Shown piece after piece: positions 26,862-36,167 of a stretch of DNA of 64,000 nucleotides. Both the position numbers and the translations under genes were made by a program. Origin of the DNA: JAUIET01 sp039111475 (GTDB taxonomy: Bacteria; Pseudomonadota; Gammaproteobacteria; Pseudomonadales; JAUIET01). Where the stretch lies: NCBI GenBank assembly GCA_039111475.1, contig JBCCIP010000021.1, positions 31,760-95,759 of the forward strand, in the 5' to 3' direction. Numbering within the stretch: the stretch's first letter is position 1; every line of letters begins with the position of its first letter. The notes under the pieces were generated by a model, which saw only the letters and a list, made by a program, of their open reading frames with translations, had not been told where the DNA came from and ran no database searches.

Positions 26862-27473
26862 GTGTTATCTGGAGTGACGGATATAATAAAATTGCCTGAA
26901 AAACCAGCAATCATCGTTAGCACTTTAGTGCTGCTGGTCTGCGTCTGCCTGCAGCTACTGCCGTATGAAATGCAGCTACTGCTGCGTTTTGAGAGGGCTG
27001 CCTTTATCGATCATGAACTATGGCGCTTGCTTAGCGGCCACTTCATTCATCTGAGTTGGAATCACCTATTACTTAATGTGACGGGCCTGATTCTGCTTTT
27101 ATTTTTGTTCGAATCTGCGTGGCTGGCTAAAGACATTCTATGTGGAGGGATTTTCGCTGCCTTATCAATCAGTCTCGGCATCTACTTACTTTTTCCAAAC
27201 ATAGGCTGGTATGTTGGACTGTCGGGTGTTTTACACAGTTGGTTCGCAATCGCCAGTGTCCGTTTATGGCCCAGTCAACCTCGTTTTGCGGGAATACTGT
27301 TAAGTGTATTGTTTGCCAAGCTTGTGTTCGAGAATATTTCAGGAACGGCCACAGATACTGAATGGCTGGGTGGTGAGGTGATAGTGCAAGCCCACTGGCT
27401 GGGAGCCAGCAGCGGGCTAATGTATGCGTTGCTCTATCAGATGGCCTTTCATGGATTATCTAAACACGCCTGA
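26862..27473 (+). CDS. rrtA: Rhombosortase, rhomboid-family intramembrane serine protease
   Basis: A 203-residue membrane protein with about six helices. Rhomboid catalytic elements are Ser121 in GLSGVLHSWF and His178 in AHWLGASSG, with HLSWNHLLLN (His63, Asn67) in the second helix. The short length and the G-x-S-G-x-x-H pattern mark rhombosortase, which processes GlyGly-CTERM proteins in bacteria with type II secretion. No GlyGly-CTERM protein was found in this window. The start is uncertain: a GTG at 26862 or another GTG at 26874. The 3' end overlaps the convergent lipoprotein gene by 18 bp. Confidence 0.85.
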   Translation: MLSGVTDIIKLPEKPAIIVSTLVLLVCVCLQLLPYEMQLLLRFERAAFIDHELWRLLSGHFIHLSWNHLLLNVTGLILLLFLFESAWLAKDILCGGIFAALSISLGIYLLFPNIGWYVGLSGVLHSWFAIASVRLWPSQPRFAGILLSVLFAKLVFENISGTATDTEWLGGEVIVQAHWLGASSGLMYALLYQMAFHGLSKHA

Positions 27474-27959
27474 TTCGGGCATGGTCACCCCGGCCATAGA
27501 TGAACTCATCAGCGCGTCAAAATGTGCCAGTTTGGCATCGATAATCATTTGGCCTACATCGCGCTCAGGCAGGTTTTCACGCGCTTTTAGCAAGGACTCT
27601 CTGGCCAGCATCATATAGCTGGTCGCCAGGTTATAGTGTGACTTGGCGCCGTCTGATTCTGACCCAGCGGCGGTTTGATAAGCGTCTATGGCCCCTTGAT
27701 AGTTGTTTTGTCGTAAGCGCATATTACCAGTGCGTAACCAGGCAGTACTGTTATCGGGTACCGCTTCTGCAATGGCCTGATAGTGCGCTTCAGCCGTTTT
27801 CCAATCGCCTTGAAGGTAGGCCAGATCAGCCTGCGTCTGCAGGTCTTTGCTGGTGGTAATGCTTGGATTCGAGCTACATGCCGCCAACAACGCCGCGGCG
27901 ATTCCTATGCTTAGTCGTTTACCAATTCCAAGTGACCTTGCCATCTGTACTGCCCTCAA
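27456..27959 (-). CDS. TPR-containing lipoprotein
   Basis: A 167-residue protein with a signal peptide and lipobox (ALLAACSSN), then tetratricopeptide repeats: ADLAYLQGDWKTAEAHYQAI, AWLRTGNMRLRQNNYQGAID and KSHYNLATSYMMLARESLLK. It should be anchored in the outer or inner membrane and act in protein-protein contacts. It is convergent with rhombosortase, overlapping it by 18 bp. No partner is evident from the context. Confidence 0.82.
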   Translation of the reverse strand: MRAVQMARSLGIGKRLSIGIAAALLAACSSNPSITTSKDLQTQADLAYLQGDWKTAEAHYQAIAEAVPDNSTAWLRTGNMRLRQNNYQGAIDAYQTAAGSESDGAKSHYNLATSYMMLARESLLKARENLPERDVGQMIIDAKLAHFDALMSSSMAGVTMPESGVFR

Positions 27960-28210
27960 TAGATATTGTTGATTCGATATTTGATCATTTTTTAATCTAT
28001 TGAGGTAGTTGTAAAGGGCTGAACTGTCAATCTGTTCGTGCGCAAAGTGAGCGCAGCGTCACAAAGTCCGAAACGCCCGTAACAAACTTCAGAAACTGCA
28101 ATAAATATCTTTTCATTTCAGTGAGTTAAGTGGAGTATTAGATTCAAATTCTCGCTCTAACCGCTGGTCTGACAAGAAGCATCAGGTTTCTTTGGCCGAC
28201 GAACAGCAGC

Positions 28211-28708
28211 TTATTGCAGGCGTTCTGCGATTGTTTCGGCCGTTTGCTGGGCTGTGAGCCCTGCGGTATTAATGCTGATTTCAGCGTAGCGCCTATAAAG
28301 AGGCAGCCTTTCAGCTAACAAACTGTCAAAGCTTTGCCCGGGCTTTCTGGCCAAACCTCGTTGGTCAGCGTTTTCCAGTCGGGCGAGCAGGGTCTCTGCC
28401 TCAACGCTGAGGTACACAATGTGGGCGCTTGATGCCAAATGTTGCATGGCTGCGTCGCTGTAAACCACGCTACCCCCGGTTGCCAACACACTCCCTTCAG
28501 GATCGATTCCTAACAATACTTGTTCTTCAATGCGCTTGAAGGCGGCATAACCTTGAGCATCAACGATGGCTTGCAGAGTCACGCCCTGCTGCTGCTCTAT
28601 GCAGGCGTCAGAATCGACGAAATCGCAGCTGAGCAGCGCCGCCAGCAGCTTTCCGATTGTGGATTTCCCTGCGGCGGGCATCCCTATCAGCACAATGCCT
28701 TTTGACAT
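28211..28708 (-). CDS. Shikimate kinase
   Basis: Phosphorylates shikimate in the chorismate pathway. The 165-residue protein has Walker A GMPAAGKST, the shikimate-binding DSD motif (VDSDACIEQQQG), an ATGGSVV segment where most enzymes have GGG, and the lid motif QRGLARKP. The ATG at 28708 is preferred to a TTG two codons upstream. The gene is not next to aroB as aroK usually is, so this may be a second shikimate kinase (AroL-like). The 251 bp separating it from the TPR lipoprotein gene contain nothing I could assign. Confidence 0.85.
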   Translation of the reverse strand: MSKGIVLIGMPAAGKSTIGKLLAALLSCDFVDSDACIEQQQGVTLQAIVDAQGYAAFKRIEEQVLLGIDPEGSVLATGGSVVYSDAAMQHLASSAHIVYLSVEAETLLARLENADQRGLARKPGQSFDSLLAERLPLYRRYAEISINTAGLTAQQTAETIAERLQ

Positions 28709-28776
28709 TAGCAAATCATCATTTGAAACAACACTCTATATTGTAGTCTTGTCCGCTGATCACAGTGGAGAGAGTC

Positions 28777-29739
28777 ATGAAAACGAACGCGATAGTAATC
28801 AGCGATGGTAAGCCGGACTACGTTCAGACCGACATTGATGAGTCCACTGGCGTCACTGTCAAGGTTGTAAGCAGTTCAATATGTGGTTCTGATCTGCATT
28901 TAATGGGTTTGAGGTGGCTTGAAGGGCAAACGCCAGGACACGAGTTTGCGGGTATTGCGCCGAATGGAAAAGCAGTTGCGGTTGAACCCGTGATTGGCTG
29001 CGGTCGCTGCCACTACTGTGATGATGGGCATCTAAGCCACTGCAAGCATGGCGCGCAGTACTTGGGTGTGATGCGCGCTGGCGGGATGGCTGAACATGTG
29101 ATTGTGCCTGCGGAGCGTTTGGTTGAGCTGCCATCGGGACTGGATCTGCGTGAGGCGTGTTTGGTGGAACCGGTCGCAATTGCACTTTGGGGGTTGGATC
29201 GTTTCGCTGAAGCGGCCAAGCGACAGAGTCGATGCCTTGTTATTGGCGCGGGGCCGATTGGTCTTGCCGCAGCGGCGGCTTGTGTTTCTCGGGGTTTGAA
29301 ATGCGATATATTGGCACGCTACGAGCATCAACAGGTGGCTTCAAGTCGCCTGGGGGCAAACCCGTATACCGATGCAAAAGATCTGGGCTTATATGGAATG
29401 GTTGTTGACGCTATTGGAAGCACGGAGTCTATGCGCCAGGCTGTGCAAAGTTGTGAGCCTATGGCGAGCATTAGTTTGTTGGGAACGCCTTGGAATGGAG
29501 TTGAGTTTGACCAGGGTTTGCAGATGAAGGAGATTAATGTTCTGCCGGCCACCGGTTATAAATGCGCTTCACCGGCACGTACGTTTGATGAGGCAGCTCG
29601 CTTGCTGCTTGAGCAGCCGGAACTGAGCAAGGCGATGATCAGTCACCGCTTTCCGCTTGAGGCAGGTGTTGAGGCGTTTGATACAGCGGCAAATCGTTCG
29701 AATGGCGCTATTAAAGTTGCGTTTGAAATGCCAGTGTAG
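28777..29739 (+). CDS. Zinc-dependent alcohol dehydrogenase (MDR superfamily)
   Basis: A 320-residue medium-chain dehydrogenase. The catalytic zinc site is suggested by SSSICGSDLH and TPGHEF, and the structural zinc site by CGRCHYCDDGHLSHC. The Rossmann motif is VIGAGPIGLAAAAAC. It is about 20-30 residues shorter than threonine or sorbitol dehydrogenases of this group. The start at 28777 has GGAGAG seven bases upstream. It is divergent from the shikimate kinase gene and convergent with the formate dehydrogenase operon, after a 236-bp gap in which I see nothing. Substrate unknown. Confidence 0.86.
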   Translation: MKTNAIVISDGKPDYVQTDIDESTGVTVKVVSSSICGSDLHLMGLRWLEGQTPGHEFAGIAPNGKAVAVEPVIGCGRCHYCDDGHLSHCKHGAQYLGVMRAGGMAEHVIVPAERLVELPSGLDLREACLVEPVAIALWGLDRFAEAAKRQSRCLVIGAGPIGLAAAAACVSRGLKCDILARYEHQQVASSRLGANPYTDAKDLGLYGMVVDAIGSTESMRQAVQSCEPMASISLLGTPWNGVEFDQGLQMKEINVLPATGYKCASPARTFDEAARLLLEQPELSKAMISHRFPLEAGVEAFDTAANRSNGAIKVAFEMPV

Positions 29740-29975
29740 TGTGGGACGGCTTCTCCGTTCTGAGCAGGTCCGGCTTCGCAGTGAAGTGTAAGCTAGCTAG
29801 ACACGCCATAAACCCATCCATGAGCTCTTCCCTAAAGGACCTACTGTTGGTGTGTTCAGGGTCCTTCCCTCACACAGTCTCGCAAGCCTGCACTCACTGC
29901 AAAGCCTCATTGCCAAAATCGAACCGAGTTGATTGTTAAGGATCTACTGCCAGAACAGCGTCTTAAAACGAAAGG

Positions 29976-30206
29976 TTACTGGTCTATAAGTGGCAAAGCG
30001 ATTCTCGCCACATCCAACAACTCAGCATCTATAGCCTCACGCGCATTCAATAAAGAGTCAATCATCATCGGTGACCAGAAACGCTTTACGTGCGCCGCCA
30101 CCATGTCGGCCGCCTTTTGCTGATCACGACCCGCACTCAGGTTTCGGGCAATGTCATTGAACATTTTCAGATTGTGTTGCACCTCACGGGCAATATGTTC
30201 GCTCAC
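29976..30206 (-). CDS. fdsD: Formate dehydrogenase delta subunit FdsD
   Basis: A 76-residue protein typical of the small FdsD subunit encoded at the end of NAD-dependent formate dehydrogenase operons, needed for activity or stability of the complex. The pattern EVQHNLKMFNDIARNLSAG and VAAHVKRFWSPMMIDSLL fits the family. It uses a GTG start overlapping the fdhD stop (GTGA), so it is translationally coupled. Confidence 0.88.
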   Translation of the reverse strand: MSEHIAREVQHNLKMFNDIARNLSAGRDQQKAADMVAAHVKRFWSPMMIDSLLNAREAIDAELLDVARIALPLIDQ

Positions 30207-31066
30207 GACAAAATAACTCCTTTGACGTCGGTATAAAGGGTAATGCGCTGCTCACTCAATCGGCCCGCCAAACTTATGTTGTGCTTGTTGGCAAGATCAA
30301 CTGCAAGTGTTGACGGGGCAGAAGCAGCAACAATGTTAGTCATGCCGATTACAGCGGCTTTCTGTACTATTTCAAAGCTGATGCGACTGGATAAAAGCAA
30401 GAAACCATCGCCAGGATTCCAGTTTTCTTTTGCCATGGCGCCAATCACTTTGTCGACCGCGTTATGACGGCCAAGGTCTTCGCGAACGCACTCAATATTG
30501 CCATCGGGCTTGCACCAGGCCGCTGCATGAATGGCGCCTGTTGACGCACGCATGGCTTGCAAGGATTCAAATTCAGCCAATGCGCGATGCACCCTCTCCA
30601 GCGCGACGGGGCGTAAAGCCTCGGAATTTGGCGAAAGCTGCGCGACTGGTTTCTGCACGTCTCGTAACGATTCAGCACCGCACAAGCCGCAGCCAGACAC
30701 GCCCGCCAGACTTCTTCGCCTGTGTTTGAGGGCTGCGAAGCGCTTCGAGGCTATTTCCATGTCCAGCTGAATACCTGAATCCATTTCGTCAACTGACAGC
30801 GAGTATATTTCTGCAAGATCGCGCAATACGCCTTCGCTGAGGCTGAAACCCAAAGCGAAGTCTGCAAGATTCATCGGGCTGGCCATCATGACCGCATGGG
30901 AGATGCCGTTGTAGACAAAGGCGATAGCAGTTTCTGTGGCAAGTTCATCTTCAAGTTGCAGCTGTGCTCCGTCTTTCCAGCGTTGCACAAGCCGCCGCTG
31001 CTGGCCGCCCTGCAGCGATTCGGAGCTATTCGGACTCACAGTCTGTTGTGGTCCGCTTTTTGTCAC
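30203..31066 (-). CDS. fdhD: Formate dehydrogenase sulfurtransferase FdhD (FdsC)
   Basis: Accessory protein that passes sulfur to the molybdenum cofactor of formate dehydrogenase. With a GTG start at 31066 the protein has 287 residues, a normal length. This start overlaps the fdsA stop as GTGA; a longer frame would run 46 codons into fdsA. The key cysteine pair is Cys126 and Cys129 in SGCGLCGAESL. Other family features are MMASPMNLADFALGFSLSEG and GRHNAVDKVIGAM. It is the fourth gene of the operon. Confidence 0.94.
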   Translation of the reverse strand: MTKSGPQQTVSPNSSESLQGGQQRRLVQRWKDGAQLQLEDELATETAIAFVYNGISHAVMMASPMNLADFALGFSLSEGVLRDLAEIYSLSVDEMDSGIQLDMEIASKRFAALKHRRRSLAGVSGCGLCGAESLRDVQKPVAQLSPNSEALRPVALERVHRALAEFESLQAMRASTGAIHAAAWCKPDGNIECVREDLGRHNAVDKVIGAMAKENWNPGDGFLLLSSRISFEIVQKAAVIGMTNIVAASAPSTLAVDLANKHNISLAGRLSEQRITLYTDVKGVILS

Positions 31067-33951
31067 GGTGCTGCCTGGGCGCTGTTCAAATGGTTCAGTT
31101 GCCGCTTGGAGAAGGCCACGTGTTGCGCCTGCCAATCCGATGGCGAACTTACTTTCTGCAACTGAACGGCGGTTACCTTGTACTCTGGACAATTGGTAGC
31201 CCAATCGGAGTTATCGGTGGTAATCACATTGGCTCCACTTTCCGGGTGGTGGAAGGTGGTGTAAACAACGCCTGGTTGAATTAATTCGGTGACATTGGCG
31301 CGCAGTACAGTCTCGCCCGCACGGCTGCTGATACCGACCCAATCGCCCTGGGCGATTCCACGCTCTTCGGCATCGTGCGGATGAATCTCAACTACATCCT
31401 CAGCATGCCATTGGCTGTTCTGGGTACGCCGGGTTTGTGCGCCAACATTGTATTGACTGAGAATGCGACCAGTAGTCAGTAACAAGGGGAATCGCCGCGA
31501 CGCTCTTTCTTCGGTGGCAACGTATTCGGTGATTGCCAACTGGCCTTTGCCAATGGGGAATTCTTCCTCGTGCATAATTGGCGTGCCTTCAGGAAACTGA
31601 TCATTGCAAGGCCATTGGATGCTGCCGAGTTCATCGAGCTTAGCGTAACTAACCCCATGGAATGTAGGTGTTAGCGCAGCAATCTCATCCATAATTTCCG
31701 AAGGATGGGTGTACTTCATGTCGTAGCCCATAGCATTGCTCAGTGCTACGGTTATTTCCCAATCGGCTTTACCAGACGCGGGCGTCATTACCCGTCGAAC
31801 GCGGTTAATTCTGCGTTCTGCGTTGGTAAACGTACCGTCTTTTTCAAGGAAGGTAGAGCCAGGTAAAAACACGTGCGCGAACTTAGCGGTCTCGTTAAGA
31901 AACAAGTCCTGAACGATCAGGCATTCCATTGAACGCAAGGCCTGCTCTACGTGATGCGTATTCGGGTCAGACTGTGCGATATCTTCGCCCTGGCAATATA
32001 AGCCTTTGAAGCTTCCGTTGATCGCTGCATCAAACATATTCGGTATGCGAAGTCCGGGGCGGTTATCTAATGACACTTGCCAGGCGTTTTCCAGTAAGTT
32101 GCGCGTGCCGTCGTCAGAGACATGTCTGTAACCAGGAAACTCATGCGGGAACGAACCCATGTCGCAAGAGCCTTGCACGTTGTTCTGGCCTCTAAGCGGG
32201 TTTACGCCCACGCCCTCACGGCCAATGTTGCCGGTGGACAAGGCGAGGTTTGCGATGCCCATCACCGTGGTTGAACCTTGGCTATGTTCAGTCACTCCCA
32301 ATCCGTAGTAAATGGCAGCATTGCCTCCAGTCGCAAACAAGCGAGCGGCCTCTATCAGATCTTTCGCTGCCACTCCCGTAATACTTTCCGTATGTTCCGG
32401 CGAATTGTCATCTCTGGCAATAAACGTAAGCCAGGCGTCAGCGGCGTCTTGGTCACATCGCGAATTCATGAAATCACGATCAATCAAATTCTCTCGAACA
32501 ACCACGTGGGCCATGGCATTGATGAAGGCAACATTGGTACCCGGTTTAACCGGCAGATGGTAGGCCGCTTCAATATGCGGTGACCGAACCAGTTCAATGG
32601 CTCTTGGATCTGCGACAATGAGTTTGGCGCCAGCGCGTAAACGCCTTTTAAGTTGCGAGCCAAAAACAGGGTGTGCCTGTGTTGGATTGGCGCCCATGAC
32701 CATAATCACGTCAGCCTTTTGCACAGAGTCAAACGTCTGAGTACCGGCAGATTCGCCCAGAGTTGCTTTCAAACCAAAACCGGTTGGCGAATGGCACACG
32801 CGCGCGCACGTGTCGACGTTATTGGTACCGAAACCGGCACGGACTAATTTCTGGACAAGATAAGTTTCTTCATTGCTGCAACGTGAGGATGTAATGGCAC
32901 CGATGCTTTCCGCACCATAGGAATCTTGCAATGATTTGAGCTTATTGACCGTGAATGCAATTGCCTCATCCCAATCAACTGAACGCCAATCTTGGTCAAT
33001 ACTGTCACGCACCAATGGTGTGGTTATACGGTCGGGATGATTGGCGTAGGAAAAGGCGAAGCGCCCTTTCACACAGCTGTGACCCTGGTTCGCTTTACCA
33101 CCTTTATAAGGCACCATGCGTACCAGTTGCTCGCCACGCATTTCTGCCTTGAATGAGCAACCAACACCGCAGTACGCACAAGTGGTAACCACTGAACGCT
33201 TGGGCTGGCCTATAGACAGTACTTCCTTTTCCACAAGTGTTGCCGTCGGGCAGGCCTGAACACAGGCGCCGCATGACACACAGTCAGAATCCATGAAATT
33301 CGTGTCTTGACCAGCGGCTACTTTTGAGCCAAAGCCCCTACCGTCGATGGTTAATGCGAGCGTGCCTTGCACCTCATCACACGCGCGAACGCAGCGCGAA
33401 CACACAATGCATTTTCCAGGGTCGAAACTGAAGTACGGATTACTCTCATCTTTCACTGAATCTAGATGGTTAGATCCGTCAAAGCCGTACCTAACATCGC
33501 GTAAACCCACCACGCCGGCCATGTCTTGCAGTTCGCAGTCGCCATTCGCTGCACACGTCAGGCAATCCAGAGGATGGTCAGATATATACAGTTCCATAAC
33601 GTTGCGGCGCAAACGCTGCAGTGACTGGTTCTGACTGTGTACCACCATGTCTTGCGCAACAGGTGTGGTGCAAGAAGCAGGCTTACCGCGCATACCTTCG
33701 ATATCCACCATGCATAATCGGCATGAACCAAAAGCCTGCAGGGAATCGGTTGCGCATAGTTTTGGAATGGTTATCCCGGCACAGGCCGCCGCTCTCAGTA
33801 CCGAGGTACCTTCGGGCACTTCAATGGATACACCATCAATGGTCAGCCTCACCATTTTGTCTGAGCTTGCCGCAGGCGTGCCTAAATCAATTTCAGCAAC
33901 CATGCCGCTGGGCGACGGGTTTGCACTACTGGGATCATAATATTCAAGCAT
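31063..33951 (-). CDS. fdsA: NAD-dependent formate dehydrogenase alpha subunit FdsA
   Basis: Catalytic molybdenum (or tungsten) subunit that oxidises formate to CO2. The order is a 2Fe-2S ferredoxin domain (FGSCRLCMVDIEG), a His/Cys-ligated cluster (DCLTCAANGDCELQ), two 4Fe-4S sites (CIVCSRCVRACDEVQG and CVSCGACVQACPTATL), a fourth cluster (CAYCGVGCSFKAEM), then the bis-MGD domain. The metal ligand is a cysteine, in ARVCHSPTGFG, not selenocysteine. The ATG at 33951 with GGAGGTG upstream gives 962 residues and overlaps fdsB by 8 bp. The set of N-terminal clusters marks the soluble NAD-reducing complex. Confidence 0.96.
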   Translation of the reverse strand: MLEYYDPSSANPSPSGMVAEIDLGTPAASSDKMVRLTIDGVSIEVPEGTSVLRAAACAGITIPKLCATDSLQAFGSCRLCMVDIEGMRGKPASCTTPVAQDMVVHSQNQSLQRLRRNVMELYISDHPLDCLTCAANGDCELQDMAGVVGLRDVRYGFDGSNHLDSVKDESNPYFSFDPGKCIVCSRCVRACDEVQGTLALTIDGRGFGSKVAAGQDTNFMDSDCVSCGACVQACPTATLVEKEVLSIGQPKRSVVTTCAYCGVGCSFKAEMRGEQLVRMVPYKGGKANQGHSCVKGRFAFSYANHPDRITTPLVRDSIDQDWRSVDWDEAIAFTVNKLKSLQDSYGAESIGAITSSRCSNEETYLVQKLVRAGFGTNNVDTCARVCHSPTGFGLKATLGESAGTQTFDSVQKADVIMVMGANPTQAHPVFGSQLKRRLRAGAKLIVADPRAIELVRSPHIEAAYHLPVKPGTNVAFINAMAHVVVRENLIDRDFMNSRCDQDAADAWLTFIARDDNSPEHTESITGVAAKDLIEAARLFATGGNAAIYYGLGVTEHSQGSTTVMGIANLALSTGNIGREGVGVNPLRGQNNVQGSCDMGSFPHEFPGYRHVSDDGTRNLLENAWQVSLDNRPGLRIPNMFDAAINGSFKGLYCQGEDIAQSDPNTHHVEQALRSMECLIVQDLFLNETAKFAHVFLPGSTFLEKDGTFTNAERRINRVRRVMTPASGKADWEITVALSNAMGYDMKYTHPSEIMDEIAALTPTFHGVSYAKLDELGSIQWPCNDQFPEGTPIMHEEEFPIGKGQLAITEYVATEERASRRFPLLLTTGRILSQYNVGAQTRRTQNSQWHAEDVVEIHPHDAEERGIAQGDWVGISSRAGETVLRANVTELIQPGVVYTTFHHPESGANVITTDNSDWATNCPEYKVTAVQLQKVSSPSDWQAQHVAFSKRQLNHLNSAQAAP

Positions 33952-35512
33952 GGTTTTCACCTCCGAAATCTTCGGGGAAATGGCGCACGGCACTACTGAC
34001 CGGGAACGGGGTCAATCCACCCATTGCGCATAGGGACGCATCTCGCATTGTTTCACAAAGTTCGTCCAGTAGTATCAGATTAGACTCGCGATCTTCATTG
34101 GCACGAATTCTCTCAAGGGTTTCGACACCGCGCACAGAACCAATTCTACACGGAGTGCACTTTCCGCACGATTCAATCGCGCAGAACTGCATTGCAAACT
34201 GGGCTTGATCAAGCATATCAACGGAATCATCAAACACGACAATACCGCCGTGGCCTAACATGCCACCGATCTCCGCCAGCGCTTCATAGTCCAGCGGTGT
34301 ATCCCACATTGGCTCAGGAATGTACGCGCCAAGCGGGCCACCAATTTGAACGGCTTTTGCTGGTCTACCGCTTAGGGTGCCGCCGCCATATTCAAAAATT
34401 ATCTCATTGATGGAAACGCCGAACGGCAATTCGAACAAGCCGCCCTGGCGTACGTTGCCAGCCAATTGTACGGGTAAGGTCCCGCGCGAACGCCCAACAC
34501 CAAAGTCGCGATAATACTCAGCACCTTTGGCCATAATAACGGGTGCAGACGCGAGCGTGATAACGTTGTTCACCACGGTGGGTTGACCAAACAAACCTTC
34601 CAGTGCCGGCAGTGGAGGCTTCGCACGTACCATGCCTCGTTTGCCCTCAAGACTATCGAGCAATGAGGTTTCTTCGCCGCATATGTAGGCGCCAGCGCCA
34701 AGGCGAACCTCAATGTCAAAGTGCTTGCCCGAACCGCAGATGTTTTCGCCAAGGTAATTGCGCTCTCGCGCAACATCAATGGCGGCCAACAAAGTCGTAT
34801 GAGCTATAGGGTACTCTGAGCGTAAGTAAATGTAACCTTGCTCGGCACCGGTAGCGATGCCAGCGATGGTCATACCTTCCAACAAACAAAAGGGATCGCC
34901 TTCCATTAACAGTCGATCCGCAAATGTACCGCTGTCACCTTCATCGGCATTGCACACAATGTACTTGCCCTTGCCTATAGGGTGAGAATTACTCGTTGCA
35001 TTAAGTACTGTTTGCCACTTTATGCCAGCGGGGAAAGCGGCACCACCACGACCTCTAAGACCAGAATCAGTGATCGATGTAACAATGTCTTGCGCCGACA
35101 CCTTGAGCGCATTTTGCAGGCCCAGGTACCCCTCGTTGGCGAGGTAATCATCCAGCGATACGGGGTCAATTAAACCCACTCTTGCAAACGTCAGCCGTTG
35201 CTGTTGTGCAAACAACGGCATAGCATCTACCGCACCCAGCGACAATTCATTCTCGTCACCTACGTCGCTAATGCTGTGCATAACACTGTCGACATCGGCA
35301 ACGGTCATTGGACCAAACCCAATGCGGCCGTTACCTTGATCAATTTCAACCAATGGCTCAAGCCAGGTTAGGCCACGTGAACCATTGCGCACCAGGTCAA
35401 GGCTTATCCCTTCCGATGCGCAGTGCAGCTCAATCGCCGTGGCGATTTCATCGGCACCAAGCGCGATTGCGGACGCATCTGCAGGTACATAGGCTTTGAT
35501 TGATTTAGACAC
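33944..35512 (-). CDS. fdsB: NAD-dependent formate dehydrogenase beta subunit FdsB (NuoF-like)
   Basis: Diaphorase subunit that transfers electrons to NAD+. About 110 N-terminal residues form a thioredoxin-like region without the usual cysteines. The NuoF-like core follows, with GRGGAAFPAGIKW and CNADEGDSGTFADR (NADH/FMN binding), GAYICGEETSLLDSLEG and the 4Fe-4S motif SCGKCTPCRIGS. A GTG at 35512 with GAGGG upstream is chosen; it overlaps the fdsG stop by 8 bp. A start at 35545 would add 11 residues. It is coupled to fdsA downstream. Confidence 0.95.
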   Translation of the reverse strand: MSKSIKAYVPADASAIALGADEIATAIELHCASEGISLDLVRNGSRGLTWLEPLVEIDQGNGRIGFGPMTVADVDSVMHSISDVGDENELSLGAVDAMPLFAQQQRLTFARVGLIDPVSLDDYLANEGYLGLQNALKVSAQDIVTSITDSGLRGRGGAAFPAGIKWQTVLNATSNSHPIGKGKYIVCNADEGDSGTFADRLLMEGDPFCLLEGMTIAGIATGAEQGYIYLRSEYPIAHTTLLAAIDVARERNYLGENICGSGKHFDIEVRLGAGAYICGEETSLLDSLEGKRGMVRAKPPLPALEGLFGQPTVVNNVITLASAPVIMAKGAEYYRDFGVGRSRGTLPVQLAGNVRQGGLFELPFGVSINEIIFEYGGGTLSGRPAKAVQIGGPLGAYIPEPMWDTPLDYEALAEIGGMLGHGGIVVFDDSVDMLDQAQFAMQFCAIESCGKCTPCRIGSVRGVETLERIRANEDRESNLILLDELCETMRDASLCAMGGLTPFPVSSAVRHFPEDFGGENHA

Positions 35513-35981
35513 GGTTCGCGCCCTCAGTGGCTTGGCAAGCGTCAATCAGCTCGCCAAGGGAATGCTCGTTCAGCCTTGCCTTTAACTGACCGTCTACCAT
35601 AGCGGCAGGGGCGCACGCACATAAGCCAAGACAATAGACAGACTCCAACTTCACCGTACTCGCGCTCTCATCAATCTTGGTGCCAAGGCGCTGCTCCGCA
35701 AAGCGTTGCAATTCTCTGGCACCCATGGCCTGACAGGCCTCAGCCCGGCACAACTTGATCGTATGCGCAGCACCAGGTTCAGTTTTGAAGTCATGATAAA
35801 AACTGATAACGCCATGCACTTCCGCAACCGATAAATTCAGGATACTGGCAATCTCTGGTACATCATCGCTAGGAATGTACCCGAGCCCATTTTGCACCGA
35901 CCAAAGCGCCGGTATCAAACCACCGGGCACGCCCTGCCAGGATTCCACCAAATTGGAAACGCTTGCTCTTGTCTGACTCAT
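35505..35981 (-). CDS. fdsG: NAD-dependent formate dehydrogenase gamma subunit FdsG (NuoE-like)
   Basis: Thioredoxin-fold 2Fe-2S subunit, first gene of the formate dehydrogenase operon. Cluster ligands are expected in LCRAEACQAMG and VYCLGLCACAPA. GLGYIPSDDVPEIASILNLS is the family N-terminal helix set. The ATG at 35981 (MSQTRASVSNLV) gives 158 residues; an upstream in-frame codon at 36029 is less likely. The operon promoter should lie in the 186 bp shared with folD on the other strand; no FdsR-type regulator gene is in the window. Confidence 0.93.
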   Translation of the reverse strand: MSQTRASVSNLVESWQGVPGGLIPALWSVQNGLGYIPSDDVPEIASILNLSVAEVHGVISFYHDFKTEPGAAHTIKLCRAEACQAMGARELQRFAEQRLGTKIDESASTVKLESVYCLGLCACAPAAMVDGQLKARLNEHSLGELIDACQATEGANRV

Positions 35982-36167
35982 AGACCCTGCATCCTGTGTA
36001 ACTGCGTGTATTGTAGCGCTAATTGCCAAATTTCAAGACTGTGACTATTTCGCCAAGGCGGAATTGCGTCACTCAATGTCGTCGTGGGAACCTTTCGAGG
36101 AATCTGCTCTTGACACAGGCATTTGCGCCGTCACAATGCGCGTTTTCGGCCCCATCGAGAACACGCA

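Noticed and set aside
27960..28210. Possible regulatory RNA between the TPR lipoprotein and shikimate kinase genes
   Set aside because: The stretch is AT-rich and holds no repeat, strong hairpin or conserved element I can recognise.
29740..29975. Possible small gene or RNA between the alcohol dehydrogenase and fdsD
   Set aside because: Only short frames without ribosome sites and no stable hairpin with a T-tract were seen.
33621..34208. 195-codon plus-strand frame across the fdsA-fdsB junction
   Set aside because: Antisense to the formate dehydrogenase genes, whose motifs are intact; no family features.
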